Shown here: positions 34,015-43,023 of the stretch, in pieces
Position numbering within the stretch: the stretch's first letter is position 1
How the letters are laid out: every line of letters begins with the position of its first letter
Source: Bacteroidales bacterium
GTDB taxonomy: Bacteria > Bacteroidota > Bacteroidia > Bacteroidales > F082
Direction: 5' to 3'
Length of the DNA stretch: 55,546 nt
NCBI GenBank assembly: GCA_024400295.1
Contig: JAKSNA010000019.1
Span: 1 to 55,546 of the forward strand
Made by a program: the position numbers and the translations under genes
Notes under the pieces: model-generated
What the model was told of the DNA's origin: nothing
Seen by the model: only the letters and a program-made list of their open reading frames with translations
Databases searched by the model: none

Positions 34015-35454
34015 TTACAATATCAGCCATGCTTCTCCCGGGCCTCTCATGTAGATGGTGCTTTCGATATTGTAGTTGTCAAGGAGGAACTCTTGAAGCT
34101 GGGTGACGTATTCGTTGGAGTCGAGTCGGCGCACGGCTCCTTTTTTGTTCAGTGTTATCATCGGAATCATCACCTGGTTGAATGTCAGCACGTTAGGGGT
34201 TATGTTCCGGGTCGGGTTGTTGTCTATGGTGTTATCCTGAAGCCAGTAATATATGATATCGCATAGTTTCGTCTGTTTCCCTTCATAATCGAATTTTGAT
34301 CTCTGGAAGTCGAATTTCGACTTGTCTGTCTTTTTGATTTTCACTGTGATGCGATGGCCGTCGGTTTCCATTTTCTTGTAATGGCTTTGTATTTTGTCAC
34401 AGAAGTCGTCAACATAGTTGATGACGGCTTCTTCAAGGAGTGTGTTCACCGTCGCGACTCTCGATGGATGACCGTCGCCGTATGCGTGTGCTATTTCCAC
34501 GGCGTTTGAGCATGGGTCAACGGCACGCATGTTGAATGCCACATAACGGTAGTCGTCGATTTCATAGAGTGCGAAGTCGAGGTCAACGATGTAATCGACG
34601 TTGGCGGTACGTTTTATGCGGTCAAGTGGTGACTCCTTGACGGTGCCCGACAGTCCGTACCCGTCGCCGACCATGGCGTTCTCGTCATTTTCAAGGTTCA
34701 GGCTTTTGAGTAGGAACTCAAGGCTTATCGTCTCAAACCCGCGCGAGGCGAAAATCTCGTTCAACGAGGATGTCACAAGACGCAGGTCGCGGCTGTCCTC
34801 CCTCCCGAAGATGTTGTAGTCGGGTATGGTCTGCACTTTCCCCGTCTCGTCTTCCCATTTCTGCACAAAATCCATCTCGGTGCAATAAACGTCGGCCGGG
34901 ACGACCATTATCACAGGTTTCAGATACTTCCCGGCGACGGTCTCCTGAGGCTTTTCGGCGAATCCTTTATCTTGCATGTACTGCACAAGATTGTCGTACA
35001 GCACCTGCACTTTGATAATGGCGTCAACGCCGTAGTCAAGTTCCCTGACATCTGTCTCCCATGATTTCTGGACATATCTGCCATATTTCCCGACAACTCT
35101 CTTTGACTTGGGAATAGAAAGAAAATCAATAAAATACGATTCGTCGGCCTCTATCACGCTTTCTTTTACTATGGCCGGTTTCGGACGCGTTTTGGTTGAG
35201 GCTGGCAGTCCGCGAAGAAGGCACACCGCCACCGCATCACGCTGGGCGCATTCATGCGCCTCCTCAAGCGTGTTGGCGATAATACGCATCTCGATGATCA
35301 CAGTCCCCTTCGGCCCCACGCCGCCGATACGCACGTCAAATTGCGCATTGAGGATGTTGTCGGCGTCCCTGTTCTGCGCAACAGCCGAAAACAGGAAAAC
35401 GCCAAACACAAATGACAATGTCAGTGACAGTCTTTTCAGTGCCGTATTTCTCAT
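34015..35454 (-). CDS. Large secreted hypothetical protein (DUF6175-like)
   Basis: This 479-residue protein has a signal peptide (about 1-26, ending SAVAQ). It begins with an alpha/beta region (GTVIIEMRIIANTLEEAHEC, AQRDAVAVCLLRGLP) and has a middle alpha/beta domain with KPVIMVVPADVYC and YNIFGREDSRDLRLVTSSLN. The latter resembles the nucleotide-independent periplasmic domains of curli- or LPS-assembly-type lipoproteins (for example a CsgG-like region). I think it may belong to the DUF6175 group of Bacteroidetes but cannot confirm it. It is first in the operon with the two paralogous secreted proteins. A variant -7 element (TAATTTCG) lies at 35560-35567. Confidence 0.7.
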   Translation of the reverse strand: MRNTALKRLSLTLSFVFGVFLFSAVAQNRDADNILNAQFDVRIGGVGPKGTVIIEMRIIANTLEEAHECAQRDAVAVCLLRGLPASTKTRPKPAIVKESVIEADESYFIDFLSIPKSKRVVGKYGRYVQKSWETDVRELDYGVDAIIKVQVLYDNLVQYMQDKGFAEKPQETVAGKYLKPVIMVVPADVYCTEMDFVQKWEDETGKVQTIPDYNIFGREDSRDLRLVTSSLNEIFASRGFETISLEFLLKSLNLENDENAMVGDGYGLSGTVKESPLDRIKRTANVDYIVDLDFALYEIDDYRYVAFNMRAVDPCSNAVEIAHAYGDGHPSRVATVNTLLEEAVINYVDDFCDKIQSHYKKMETDGHRITVKIKKTDKSKFDFQRSKFDYEGKQTKLCDIIYYWLQDNTIDNNPTRNITPNVLTFNQVMIPMITLNKKGAVRRLDSNEYVTQLQEFLLDNYNIESTIYMRGPGEAWLIL

Positions 35455-35645
35455 CGTTTGTAATGTTATTGTTACTCTTCACCCTGCCATGTCGGTCAGA
35501 ACCTCCAACCCGACTTGACAAAGCCGCCGCTGACGCGGACGTGTGCTCATTCAAGGCTGCGAAATTAAATATTTTTTGGATATGTCCATATCATTTCTGA
35601 TATTTTTTTCACCTTATTAATATGCCTCCCTTCCGAAATTTTTCG

Positions 35646-35653
35646 TATCTTTG
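35646..35653 (+). promoter_or_regulatory. -7 promoter element of prfB
   Basis: TATCTTTG matches TAnnTTTG and ends 22 bases before the prfB ATG at 35676. Confidence 0.65.
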
Positions 35654-35675
35654 CCGCTTCAAATCAAATAGGGAA

Positions 35676-36786
35676 ATGATAACATCTGAAAGCCAGAAAG
35701 AACTATGTAAGAGGATTGATGCCTTGAGGAGGTATCTTTGACATCGACACGAAGTTGTCGCAAATAGCTGAATTAGAAGAACAAACGAAAGCCGACGGCT
35801 TCTGGGACGACCCGAAGAACGGCAAAGTCATCATGCGCAAGATGCGCGACATCAAGAGCTGGGTGACGGCTTACGACGACATCGTGAAGGCCAACGACGA
35901 CCTCGGCGTGCTATACGACTTCGCCAAGGAAGGCGAGGCGACGGAAGAGGAAGTCGATGCGCAATACGACCTGACAATAAAACTGGTGGATGAACTCGAG
36001 TTCCGCAACATGCTTCATGAAGAGGCCGACTCGATGAGCTGCGTGCTGAAAATCAACGCTGGGGCTGGCGGCACAGAGTCGCAGGACTGGGCGGAGATGC
36101 TCATGCGTATGTATATGCGCTATGCCGAAGCCCATGGATATAAGGTGCGTGTCAGCAACATCCTCGACGGCGACGACGCCGGCATCAAGTCGGTGACGAT
36201 GGAGATCGACGGCGACTACGCCTACGGCTACCTCAAAGGCGAGAACGGAGTGCACCGCCTCGTGCGCGTCTCCCCGTTCAACGCGCAGGGCAAACGCATG
36301 ACCTCGTTCAGCTCCGTGTTCGTGTCACCGCTCATCGACGACACAATCGAGATAGTCATCGAGCAGTCACGCCTCTCGTGGGACACCTTCCGCAGCGGCG
36401 GCGCGGGCGGACAGAACGTCAACAAGGTGGAGTCGGGAGTCAGACTGCGCTATCAATACAAGGACCCGTACGACGGCCATGAGGAGGAAATCCTCATCGA
36501 AAACACAGAGTCGCGCGACCAACCTAAAAACAAGGAGAACGCTCTCCGTCTCCTGAAGTCACAGCTGTACGACAAGGAGTTACAACATCGCATGGAAGAG
36601 AAAAACAAGATTGAGGCGAACAAGAAAAAGATTGAATGGGGTTCGCAGATACGCTCCTACGTCTTCGACGACCGTCGCGTCAAAGACCACCGCACCAACT
36701 ACCAGACCAGCAACGTGCAGGGTGTCATGGACGGCAAGATCGACGAGTTCATCAAGGCGTATCTGATGGAGTTCGGGCAGAAGTAG
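35676..36786 (+). CDS. prfB: Peptide chain release factor 2, with programmed +1 frameshift
   Basis: RF2 ends translation at UGA and UAA. The first 21 codons from ATG 35676 end at an in-frame TGA (35739-35741), and the rest is read in the +1 frame from GAC at 35740. The main frame contains the UGA-recognition tripeptide SPF (in VRVSPFNAQGK) and the catalytic GGQ in RSGGAGGQNVNKVESG. A reading that starts at 35755 with TTG would miss the N-terminus and the regulatory site. Low RF2 favours the frameshift, giving autoregulation. The stop TAG abuts the same 14-bp tandem repeat found after YitT. Confidence 0.95.
35727..35742 (+). other. prfB programmed frameshift site
   Basis: AGGAGG (35727-35732), TAT, CTT, TGA, C reproduces the conserved site: an internal Shine-Dalgarno sequence just upstream of CTT TGA C. 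The ribosome slips forward one base on CTT. The core TATCTTTG here also happens to be a perfect match to the phylum -7 promoter element. Confidence 0.95.
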
Positions 36787-36880
36787 TTAAGAGTTAAAAG
36801 AGGAGAGTTAAGAGAGGAGAGTTAAAAGAGGAGAGTTAAAAGAGGAGAGTTAAGAGAGGAGAGTTAAGAGAGAATTAAGA
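36787..36880. repeat. 14-bp tandem repeat array directly after the prfB stop
   Basis: After a 7-base TTAAGAG start, about five full units of TTAARAGAGGAGAG and degenerating copies run to about 36880. The unit is the same as at 25351-25420 and it starts at the same point, the base after TAG. It is non-coding. No hairpin partner is seen here. Confidence 0.9.
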
Positions 36881-36945
36881 AGGTGGTGGATCGCGTAGCG
36901 GTTCCATATCCGTAGAAACGTTGATAATTATTAATATTTCAAAAT

Positions 36946-38616
36946 ATGATTACATTCATTATTGCATTGATTGCGTTGATTTTGGGTTATGTTTTTTACG
37001 GAAGATATATCGGGCAGTTGTTTGACATGGACCCGAAGCGTCCGACGCCTGCCATGACGAAGGCCGACGGCATGGATTACGTGCCGATGCCGACGTGGAA
37101 GGTGTTCATGATCCAGTTCCTCAACATCGCGGGTCTCGGCCCTGTCTTCGGCGCCATCATGGGTGCGCAGTTCGGCACGGCCTCGTATCTCTGGATTGTC
37201 TTTGGTACAATCTTCGCCGGCGCGGTCCACGATTTCTCTTCCGGAATGATGTCAATAAGAAGAGGCGGCGAGAGCCTCCCGCAGCTCATCGGACGTTATC
37301 TCGGGAAGAGGGTCAACAACATAATGTTGATTTTCACCCTAATCCTTCTTATCCTTGCCGGGACGGTCTTCGTGTCGCAGCCCGCGCAAATCATCGTCGG
37401 CACTTTTGAAGGACAGGCCGCTTACGAGAAGATCGCCAACGACACCATCATCGATGAAAGTACCCGTATCAACCAGCTTACCGACTACGATGTCAGGGTT
37501 GTTGAGACCCAAGACCAGAATGCAGAACATGTGACGGCATCAAGTGCCAAGCCTGACCACATACCATTCTACAAGAACATATATTTCTGGATCGTCCTGA
37601 TATTCGCATATTATCTCGCCGCGACGCTGTTCCCTATCAACACAATCATCGGAAGGATCTATCCGATTTTCGCCATCGCTTTGCTGTTCATGGCGATAAG
37701 TCTCATGTTTGTGTTGCTTGCGCGATGGCCCGACCTGCCGGAAATGTGGAACGGTTTCGGGACAAAGTTCGACCCTGCACCTATCTTCCCAATGATGTTT
37801 GTGTCGATTGCTTGTGGCGCCATCAGCGGTTTCCATGCGACACAGTCGCCTATGATGGCGCGATGCCTGAAGAACGAGAAACACGCGCGCCCTGTGTTCT
37901 ACGGCGCGATGGTGGCCGAAGGCATCGTTGCGCTCATCTGGGCAGCCGCCGCGACTTCATTCTTCCAGGATCACGGCCCGACTTATACAACAGTTGTCAA
38001 TGGCGTCCCGCAGGAAGTCGGCTACGGCGCCGGAGCTATCGTCAACTTCATCTGTCACAGCTGGCTCGGCAAACTCGGCGGCATCCTCGCCGTCCTCGGT
38101 GTCGTGTTCGCACCTATTTCTTCCGGAGACACGGCGTTGCGTGCGGCACGTCTGATTGTCGCCGACACCCTGCATATCGAACAGAAAAATTTCAAGAACC
38201 GTATGCTCATCAGCATGATCATTTTTGCGGTATGTTCCGGCTTCCTGATGTTTATGATGAACGACCCCGCCAATTTCGGCGTGATATGGCGTTACTTCGC
38301 ATGGAGCAACCAGGTGATGGCTGCTATTACATTGTGGGCAATCACCGTTTATCTTACAACCAAACGCAAGAATTATTTCGTCACCCTCATCCCAGCGATG
38401 TTCATGTCGGTGGTCACGATAATGTTTATCCTCGAGGCACCTTCGGGCGCATACATCGCCGGCAAAGGCATCGCCCCCGGATTGGCGTTGACAATAGCGA
38501 TTCTTGTCACAATAGGATTTACCGCCGCTTTCTACCTGTGGAAAACCGGTAAAATCGACGTCGGCCCGGAGATTGAAGAGATCCCGAAACTGAAGACACC
38601 AAAGTTCAAAGACTGA
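36946..38616 (+). CDS. cstA: CstA family peptide/pyruvate transporter
   Basis: This 556-residue integral membrane protein of the carbon starvation A family has about 12-13 hydrophobic segments. Characteristic stretches are LNIAGLGPVFGAIMGAQFG, GAVHDFSSGMMSIRRGGESL, and SGFHATQSPMMARCLKNEKH. CstA proteins take up peptides, and some members pyruvate. The extramembrane stretch at about 145-200 is soluble and charged. The methyltransferase gene follows after 3 bases. No clear -7 element lies upstream. The ATG at 36946 is preceded only by AT-rich sequence. Confidence 0.9.
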   Translation: MITFIIALIALILGYVFYGRYIGQLFDMDPKRPTPAMTKADGMDYVPMPTWKVFMIQFLNIAGLGPVFGAIMGAQFGTASYLWIVFGTIFAGAVHDFSSGMMSIRRGGESLPQLIGRYLGKRVNNIMLIFTLILLILAGTVFVSQPAQIIVGTFEGQAAYEKIANDTIIDESTRINQLTDYDVRVVETQDQNAEHVTASSAKPDHIPFYKNIYFWIVLIFAYYLAATLFPINTIIGRIYPIFAIALLFMAISLMFVLLARWPDLPEMWNGFGTKFDPAPIFPMMFVSIACGAISGFHATQSPMMARCLKNEKHARPVFYGAMVAEGIVALIWAAAATSFFQDHGPTYTTVVNGVPQEVGYGAGAIVNFICHSWLGKLGGILAVLGVVFAPISSGDTALRAARLIVADTLHIEQKNFKNRMLISMIIFAVCSGFLMFMMNDPANFGVIWRYFAWSNQVMAAITLWAITVYLTTKRKNYFVTLIPAMFMSVVTIMFILEAPSGAYIAGKGIAPGLALTIAILVTIGFTAAFYLWKTGKIDVGPEIEEIPKLKTPKFKD

Positions 38617-38619
38617 CCG

Positions 38620-39873
38620 ATGGCCCTCAACGACGCGACCCGTCTCTTTATTGAAAATCATATTCGTGATGACATACGTCAGCTGGCGCTGAAGAAAACG
38701 CCGGCTGACGTTGACAAAATATTGGCACTCAGTCAGATAGAGGCACGACAAATACTGTCGAAGAAAGTGCCGTCGTGGGCGTCGAACCCCGACCTGCTCT
38801 TTCCGAAACACCTGTCTATGGAACAATGTTCTTCGGAATTGACAGCGAAATACAAGAAAAAAATCGTGGAAAAAATCATGGAGACGCACTGTGGTGCATC
38901 TCTACAGCCGGATAACCACAGTCCGCATTCCACGTTCATCGATCTGACCGGCGGCCTCGGCATTGACTCGTATTTCCTTTCGGAAAATTTCCGGAACGCA
39001 TATTATGTTGAAAATCAGAAGGAATTATGCGATTTAGCGGAAAACAACTTCCGCGTTCTCGACAGAAAAATCAACGTCGTGAATGATGAAGCGGAATCGT
39101 TTCTGAATGAAATTCCTTGCGATTCGTGTCCGAAATCGTCATGGATTTTCGTTGACCCCGCCCGACGCGATGCCTTCAATCGCAAGATGGTCTCGCTCCA
39201 CGACTGCAGCCCCGATGTGGTTGAACTTCAGGGAAAAATGCTGTCGGTGGCTGAATATGTCTTGATAAAAGCCTCGCCGATGCTCGACATCTCGTTGATT
39301 TGCAACGAGTTGAAAAACATAAAAGAGATTCACGTCGTCTCGGTGAAAAACGAATGCAAGGAGATTCTGATTTTGCTCGAACGTGGTTTTGAGGGTAAGA
39401 TAAAGTTCGTTTGCGTCAATCTGAGGCAAGACGAACAGGATCCACAAGATGCGTTTTGCTGTTTTGATGACGACGAGAAAAACGCCGCTCCGGTTTTCGC
39501 CGACACGATAAGGAAATACCTCTACGAGCCGAACTCATCGCTGATGAAAGCCGGGGTTTTCAGACTCGTTTCGCAAAGTTTCAAGATTGATAAGCTGCAC
39601 GTAAACAGTCACTTATACACCTCCGACAACCTGATTCAAAATTTTCCGGGACGTGTTTTTGAAGTTGTCGCTTTCTCAAATTTTGATAAAAAAGTCAAGA
39701 AAGAACTTCTTAAAGACATCACGAAAGCCTCCGTCGTGACACGAAATTTCCCGCTGACCGCCAACGACTTGCGGAAAAACCTCGGCCTTCAGGAGAGCGA
39801 CGACACCTTTGTCTTCGGCACGACGATGAGAGGCGACAAGAAAGTTGTGATTTTGGCAAAAAAAACGCTTTAA
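38620..39873 (+). CDS. Class I SAM-dependent methyltransferase with THUMP-like domain
   Basis: This 417-residue protein has an N-terminal helical domain (~1-85), a SAM-binding domain with FIDLTGGLGID (~106-116) and VDPARRD (the catalytic-loop position), and a C-terminal THUMP-like domain (about 325-415). Members probably methylate RNA, substrate unknown. Residues ~87-105 (including CGASL and SPHST) sit between the helical domain and the SAM motif and are encoded by palindromic repeat DNA (38881-38902) plus a stretch like the M20 insert. I infer an in-frame repeat insertion. The gene lies 3 bases after cstA. Confidence 0.85.
   Translation: MALNDATRLFIENHIRDDIRQLALKKTPADVDKILALSQIEARQILSKKVPSWASNPDLLFPKHLSMEQCSSELTAKYKKKIVEKIMETHCGASLQPDNHSPHSTFIDLTGGLGIDSYFLSENFRNAYYVENQKELCDLAENNFRVLDRKINVVNDEAESFLNEIPCDSCPKSSWIFVDPARRDAFNRKMVSLHDCSPDVVELQGKMLSVAEYVLIKASPMLDISLICNELKNIKEIHVVSVKNECKEILILLERGFEGKIKFVCVNLRQDEQDPQDAFCCFDDDEKNAAPVFADTIRKYLYEPNSSLMKAGVFRLVSQSFKIDKLHVNSHLYTSDNLIQNFPGRVFEVVAFSNFDKKVKKELLKDITKASVVTRNFPLTANDLRKNLGLQESDDTFVFGTTMRGDKKVVILAKKTL
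38881..38902. repeat. REP-like palindrome inside the methyltransferase coding sequence
   Basis: GAGACGCAC, TGTG, GTGCATCTC pairs 8 of 9 positions. The GTAGAGATGC flank recurs at 17434. It is read in frame and adds about 20 residues with the adjacent repeat-like segment. Confidence 0.6.
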
Positions 39874-39901
39874 AAAATATATGTGTTCCAAAAAAATAAT
39901 G

Positions 39902-39909
39902 TACTTTTG
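39902..39909 (+). promoter_or_regulatory. -7 promoter element of the kinase-like gene
   Basis: TACTTTTG matches TAnnTTTG and ends 21 bases before the ATG at 39931. Confidence 0.6.
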
Positions 39910-39930
39910 CAACCGAAATTATTTTGATTT

Positions 39931-40707
39931 ATGCTGCAAGACCAAATAAATGATTTTATAAAAAACAATGGATTCTGTGAGCATACACTCAAATTGATTG
40001 ACGAATACATAAATAGAATACTCAATGGAAGAGAAAATATTGATCGATTCAATATACAGGAGCATGCGGGATTCTGCTGTGCAGGTGCGCCGCTCATCGG
40101 GGCGTACATCGTGTGCAGCTACGCGCGAACAAGCCTTGAATCAGGTGACGATGCTACAAAAAGCAAGAGATGTCCAACAAATTGGGAAATAGATGCCAAG
40201 CAAGAAAAATTGGTCCAAAGATGGTCAGAAGCCAAGAATCTTTGGTTTCCTAATTCGGAAAAATTACTGACATCTTCTTTCGGCGAAATGATAGCACAGG
40301 GTGCAGAAGCCAAAGTTTATTACAAAGCAGGTGACACATCAGTTGTCAAGGAGCGCACATCAATTTACGCCACACTCGGCAAGGCATTTGAGGCCATCGT
40401 TTTACACAATACATTATTTCCAGAAACACAGATGAACGTCATTGGTTTTACTCGTGATTCAGATGGATTGTTTCGCACAATTCTGACGCAGCCTTACGTC
40501 AGTTGCCAACGGTTGGCTACCAAAGAAGAAATTGACAATATGACAGCGGCAAAAGGGTTTCATGACAACTACAACGGAAAAGGTGTAAACTTCATCGGTG
40601 ACCGTCTCTACCTTGAAGACATGCATCCTGCAAATGTTTTCATTGATACAATTTCAAGACAACCTATTTGTATTGATTGCATTGTGAAATTTATCAGCAA
40701 AGAATAA
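39931..40707 (+). CDS. Polyvalent-protein-type Ser/Thr/Tyr kinase-like protein
   Basis: This 258-residue protein resembles the kinase domain first described in phage and mobile-element polyvalent proteins. The N-terminal ~90 residues are separate. The kinase-like part has QGAEAKVYYKAGDTSVVKER (glycine loop and Lys) and LYLEDMHPANVFID (the HxxxN catalytic loop equivalent, with Asp replaced by a His-Pro-Ala-Asn arrangement). IDCIVKF stands in for the DFG-type metal site. It is a stand-alone gene with its own promoter. Origin from a mobile element is inference. Confidence 0.7.
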   Translation: MLQDQINDFIKNNGFCEHTLKLIDEYINRILNGRENIDRFNIQEHAGFCCAGAPLIGAYIVCSYARTSLESGDDATKSKRCPTNWEIDAKQEKLVQRWSEAKNLWFPNSEKLLTSSFGEMIAQGAEAKVYYKAGDTSVVKERTSIYATLGKAFEAIVLHNTLFPETQMNVIGFTRDSDGLFRTILTQPYVSCQRLATKEEIDNMTAAKGFHDNYNGKGVNFIGDRLYLEDMHPANVFIDTISRQPICIDCIVKFISKE

Positions 40708-40744
40708 CAAGCAAATTCATACTGCCGTCATATTAACTGACAAA

Positions 40745-41521
40745 TTACTTTTCGTCCCACTCCACTCTCTTCATAATGAACTTCGTACGGAATCTCGACC
40801 CGTCTTCCCTCTGGCGCAGTGCTGTCCAAATCATTTGATTTTCATCACACTGCTCGATGTCCCACCACTCATAGAACATCTCCCCGCCGACCTCCTGCTG
40901 CCAACGGCTTGCAAGCCAGTTGCCGTCAACACTGTATTCATTGTATGGATTGTCACTCGGAACCCACCCGCCATTCACATAATTGTAATAGATATACCTG
41001 TTGTTATCCAGATACTGCCACCTGTGGTTAACAGCCCCGCCGTAAGTGGTATCACCCTGAGCCTCAACACCTTCCCATGTGCCGATAATCAAATCTGAAT
41101 AGTCATATTCAATTTTCTTATAAACCTCCTCGCCGCTGTAATCGAACTCAGGGTGGTCGATATACCTAAATTTCGACACTATAAATGCGTCATCGGTGAT
41201 CTCACTGACAGAATGCTCTGTGATATGACCGCTGCGTCTCTTCACCCTGATGACATTCCCGTCAACGGCATAGACCTCATTCACCTTGACCATCCACTCG
41301 TTATATTTAGTCAACGAAGCCAACGAGGTCCCGTCTTCATGAAACTCACGGACAGCCCTCATGTTGGTCAATTTCTCGACACCATCAAATGACTCCGACC
41401 TCCATTCCCCAATGATTTTCTCCCTGATTTCGGCTTCGCTCGGGACGTTCTCATTTCTCGCACACGACGAGACGAAACAGAGCAAGACAAACCCTGACAG
41501 ATATAATACGATTCTCTTCAT
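40745..41521 (-). CDS. Lipoprotein with two lipocalin-like repeats
   Basis: This 258-residue protein has a lipobox CFVSSC (Cys ~19). Two similar beta domains, each ~110 residues, follow. The first starts IIGEWRSESFDG and ends near FIVSKFRYID. The second starts IIGTWEGVEAQG and ends FRTKFIMKRVEW. Each opens with the (I/G)xW pattern of lipocalin-like (DUF4923/DUF5004-type) domains. ORF start 41611 is rejected: the -7 element at 41545-41552 lies downstream of it and ATG 41521 opens the signal peptide. Function unknown. Confidence 0.78.
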   Translation of the reverse strand: MKRIVLYLSGFVLLCFVSSCARNENVPSEAEIREKIIGEWRSESFDGVEKLTNMRAVREFHEDGTSLASLTKYNEWMVKVNEVYAVDGNVIRVKRRSGHITEHSVSEITDDAFIVSKFRYIDHPEFDYSGEEVYKKIEYDYSDLIIGTWEGVEAQGDTTYGGAVNHRWQYLDNNRYIYYNYVNGGWVPSDNPYNEYSVDGNWLASRWQQEVGGEMFYEWWDIEQCDENQMIWTALRQREDGSRFRTKFIMKRVEWDEK

Positions 41522-41544
41522 TCCAATAAATTTATAACCAGTCG

Positions 41545-41552
41545 CAAAAGTA
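41545..41552 (-). promoter_or_regulatory. -7 promoter element of the lipoprotein gene
   Basis: CAAAAGTA reads TACTTTTG on the minus strand and ends 23 bases before the ATG at 41521. Confidence 0.6.
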
Positions 41553-41629
41553 CTAAAAAAATCCAAACACACCGCCAAATAAAAAAAAGATAATTTTACA
41601 TAACATCTCACAAATTGAAAACTTTTCCA

Positions 41630-41637
41630 TATCTTTG
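41630..41637 (+). promoter_or_regulatory. -7 promoter element of hisS
   Basis: TATCTTTG matches TAnnTTTG and ends 22 bases before the ATG at 41660. The in-frame ATG at 41615 lies upstream of it and is rejected. Confidence 0.65.
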
Positions 41638-41659
41638 CACCTTAATTAATTTAAAGATA

Positions 41660-43018
41660 ATGGCACAGAAACCTTCAATTCCCAAAGGCACTCGCGACTT
41701 CCTTCCGGATGTCATGATGCGCCGCAATTATATATTCGATACAATCAAGACTGTTTTCAAACGCTTTGGTTTTCAGCCTATTGAAACGCCGTCGATGGAG
41801 AATCTCTCCACCCTAATGGGGAAATACGGTGAGGAAGGCGACAAACTTCTGTTCAGAATCCTTAACTCCGGCGATTTCTTGTCGTCGGTGCAGCAGGACG
41901 GACAGGAACTTCATTCTGAAAAAATTGTCGGAAAGATTTGCGAGAAAGGCCTCCGCTACGACCTGACGGTGCCGTTCGCGCGTTTCGTCGTGCAGTACCG
42001 CGACCAGATTGCGTTCCCGTTCAAACGTTACCAGATGCAACCTGTATGGCGCGCCGACCGCCCGCAGAAAGGACGTTACCGCGAGTTCTATCAGTGCGAC
42101 GTCGATATCATCGGCAGCGACGCGCTGCTCAACGAGGCGGAACTCGTGCAAATCGTTGATGAGGTGTTTAACAAGCTGGGAATCAACGTGGTTCTTAAGA
42201 TCAACAACCGCAAGGTCCTTGCCGGGATAGCGGAATACATCGGCAAACCAGACGCACTCGTTGACATCACCGTCGCCATCGACAAGCTCGACAAGATCGG
42301 CATCGAGGCCGTCAACGCGGAACTCGCCGCCAAAGGCCTTGACGATGGGGCGATTGCGAAACTGCAGCCTATCCTCTTCATGACAGGGACAGCCCGCGAG
42401 AAGATGTCGCAGCTCAAGTCGCTGATGAACGGCATCGAAGTCGGGACAAAAGGCATCGAGGAACTTGAAACATTATTCAACTACTTAGATGTCATGGGAT
42501 TACGCATAGAATACGAGTTAGACCTGACCCTCGCCCGCGGCCTGAATTATTACACGGGTGCCATCTTCGAGGTCAAGGCGAAGGACGTGGCGATGGGCAG
42601 CATCAGCGGCGGCGGACGCTACGACAACCTCACCGGCATCTTCGGCCTCCCGAACGTCTCCGGTGTCGGCATCAGCTTCGGCGCAGACCGTATCTACGAC
42701 GTTCTGAACGAGTTAAACCTCTTCCCCGAGAAAAACGCCGAGAACACCGAGGTCATCTTCCTGAACTTCGGGAAGAACGAAGAACTCTACTGTCTGCCCT
42801 ATCTGCAACAGCTTCGCCGTCAAGGTATTAACGCGGAGATCTACCCCGACGCCGCCAAGATCCAGAAACAGATGAAATACGCCGACCAGCGCAACATCCC
42901 TGTCGTCGTCATCGCCGGCGAACAGGAAGTCAACGACAAGACCTTCAACGTCAAGTGGATGAAAGAAGGAAGACAGGAAAGCGTGAAGGCGGAGGAACTG
43001 GTGCGGAAAATAAGTTAA
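41660..43018 (+). CDS. hisS: Histidyl-tRNA synthetase
   Basis: This 452-residue class IIa aminoacyl-tRNA synthetase charges tRNA-His. Class II motif 1 is in the N-terminal [13 protein letters not shown] region. Motif 2 is [19 protein letters not shown]. The histidine motifs [12 protein letters not shown] and SGGGRYDNL, with motif 3 near [10 protein letters not shown], follow. The C-terminal anticodon-binding domain ends about residue 452. The stop TAA is followed after 5 bases by the restriction enzyme gene, so transcription may continue into the RM genes. Confidence 0.96.
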   Translation: MAQKPSIPKGTRDFLPDVMMRRNYIFDTIKTVFKRFGFQPIETPSMENLSTLMGKYGEEGDKLLFRILNSGDFLSSVQQDGQELHSEKIVGKICEKGLRYDLTVPFARFVVQYRDQIAFPFKRYQMQPVWRADRPQKGRYREFYQCDVDIIGSDALLNEAELVQIVDEVFNKLGINVVLKINNRKVLAGIAEYIGKPDALVDITVAIDKLDKIGIEAVNAELAAKGLDDGAIAKLQPILFMTGTAREKMSQLKSLMNGIEVGTKGIEELETLFNYLDVMGLRIEYELDLTLARGLNYYTGAIFEVKAKDVAMGSISGGGRYDNLTGIFGLPNVSGVGISFGADRIYDVLNELNLFPEKNAENTEVIFLNFGKNEELYCLPYLQQLRRQGINAEIYPDAAKIQKQMKYADQRNIPVVVIAGEQEVNDKTFNVKWMKEGRQESVKAEELVRKIS

Positions 43019-43023
43019 TAGTT

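Noticed and set aside
41615..41659. Longer hisS start
   Set aside because: The promoter at 41630-41637 lies within the extension, and HisRS N-termini begin near [13 protein letters not shown].
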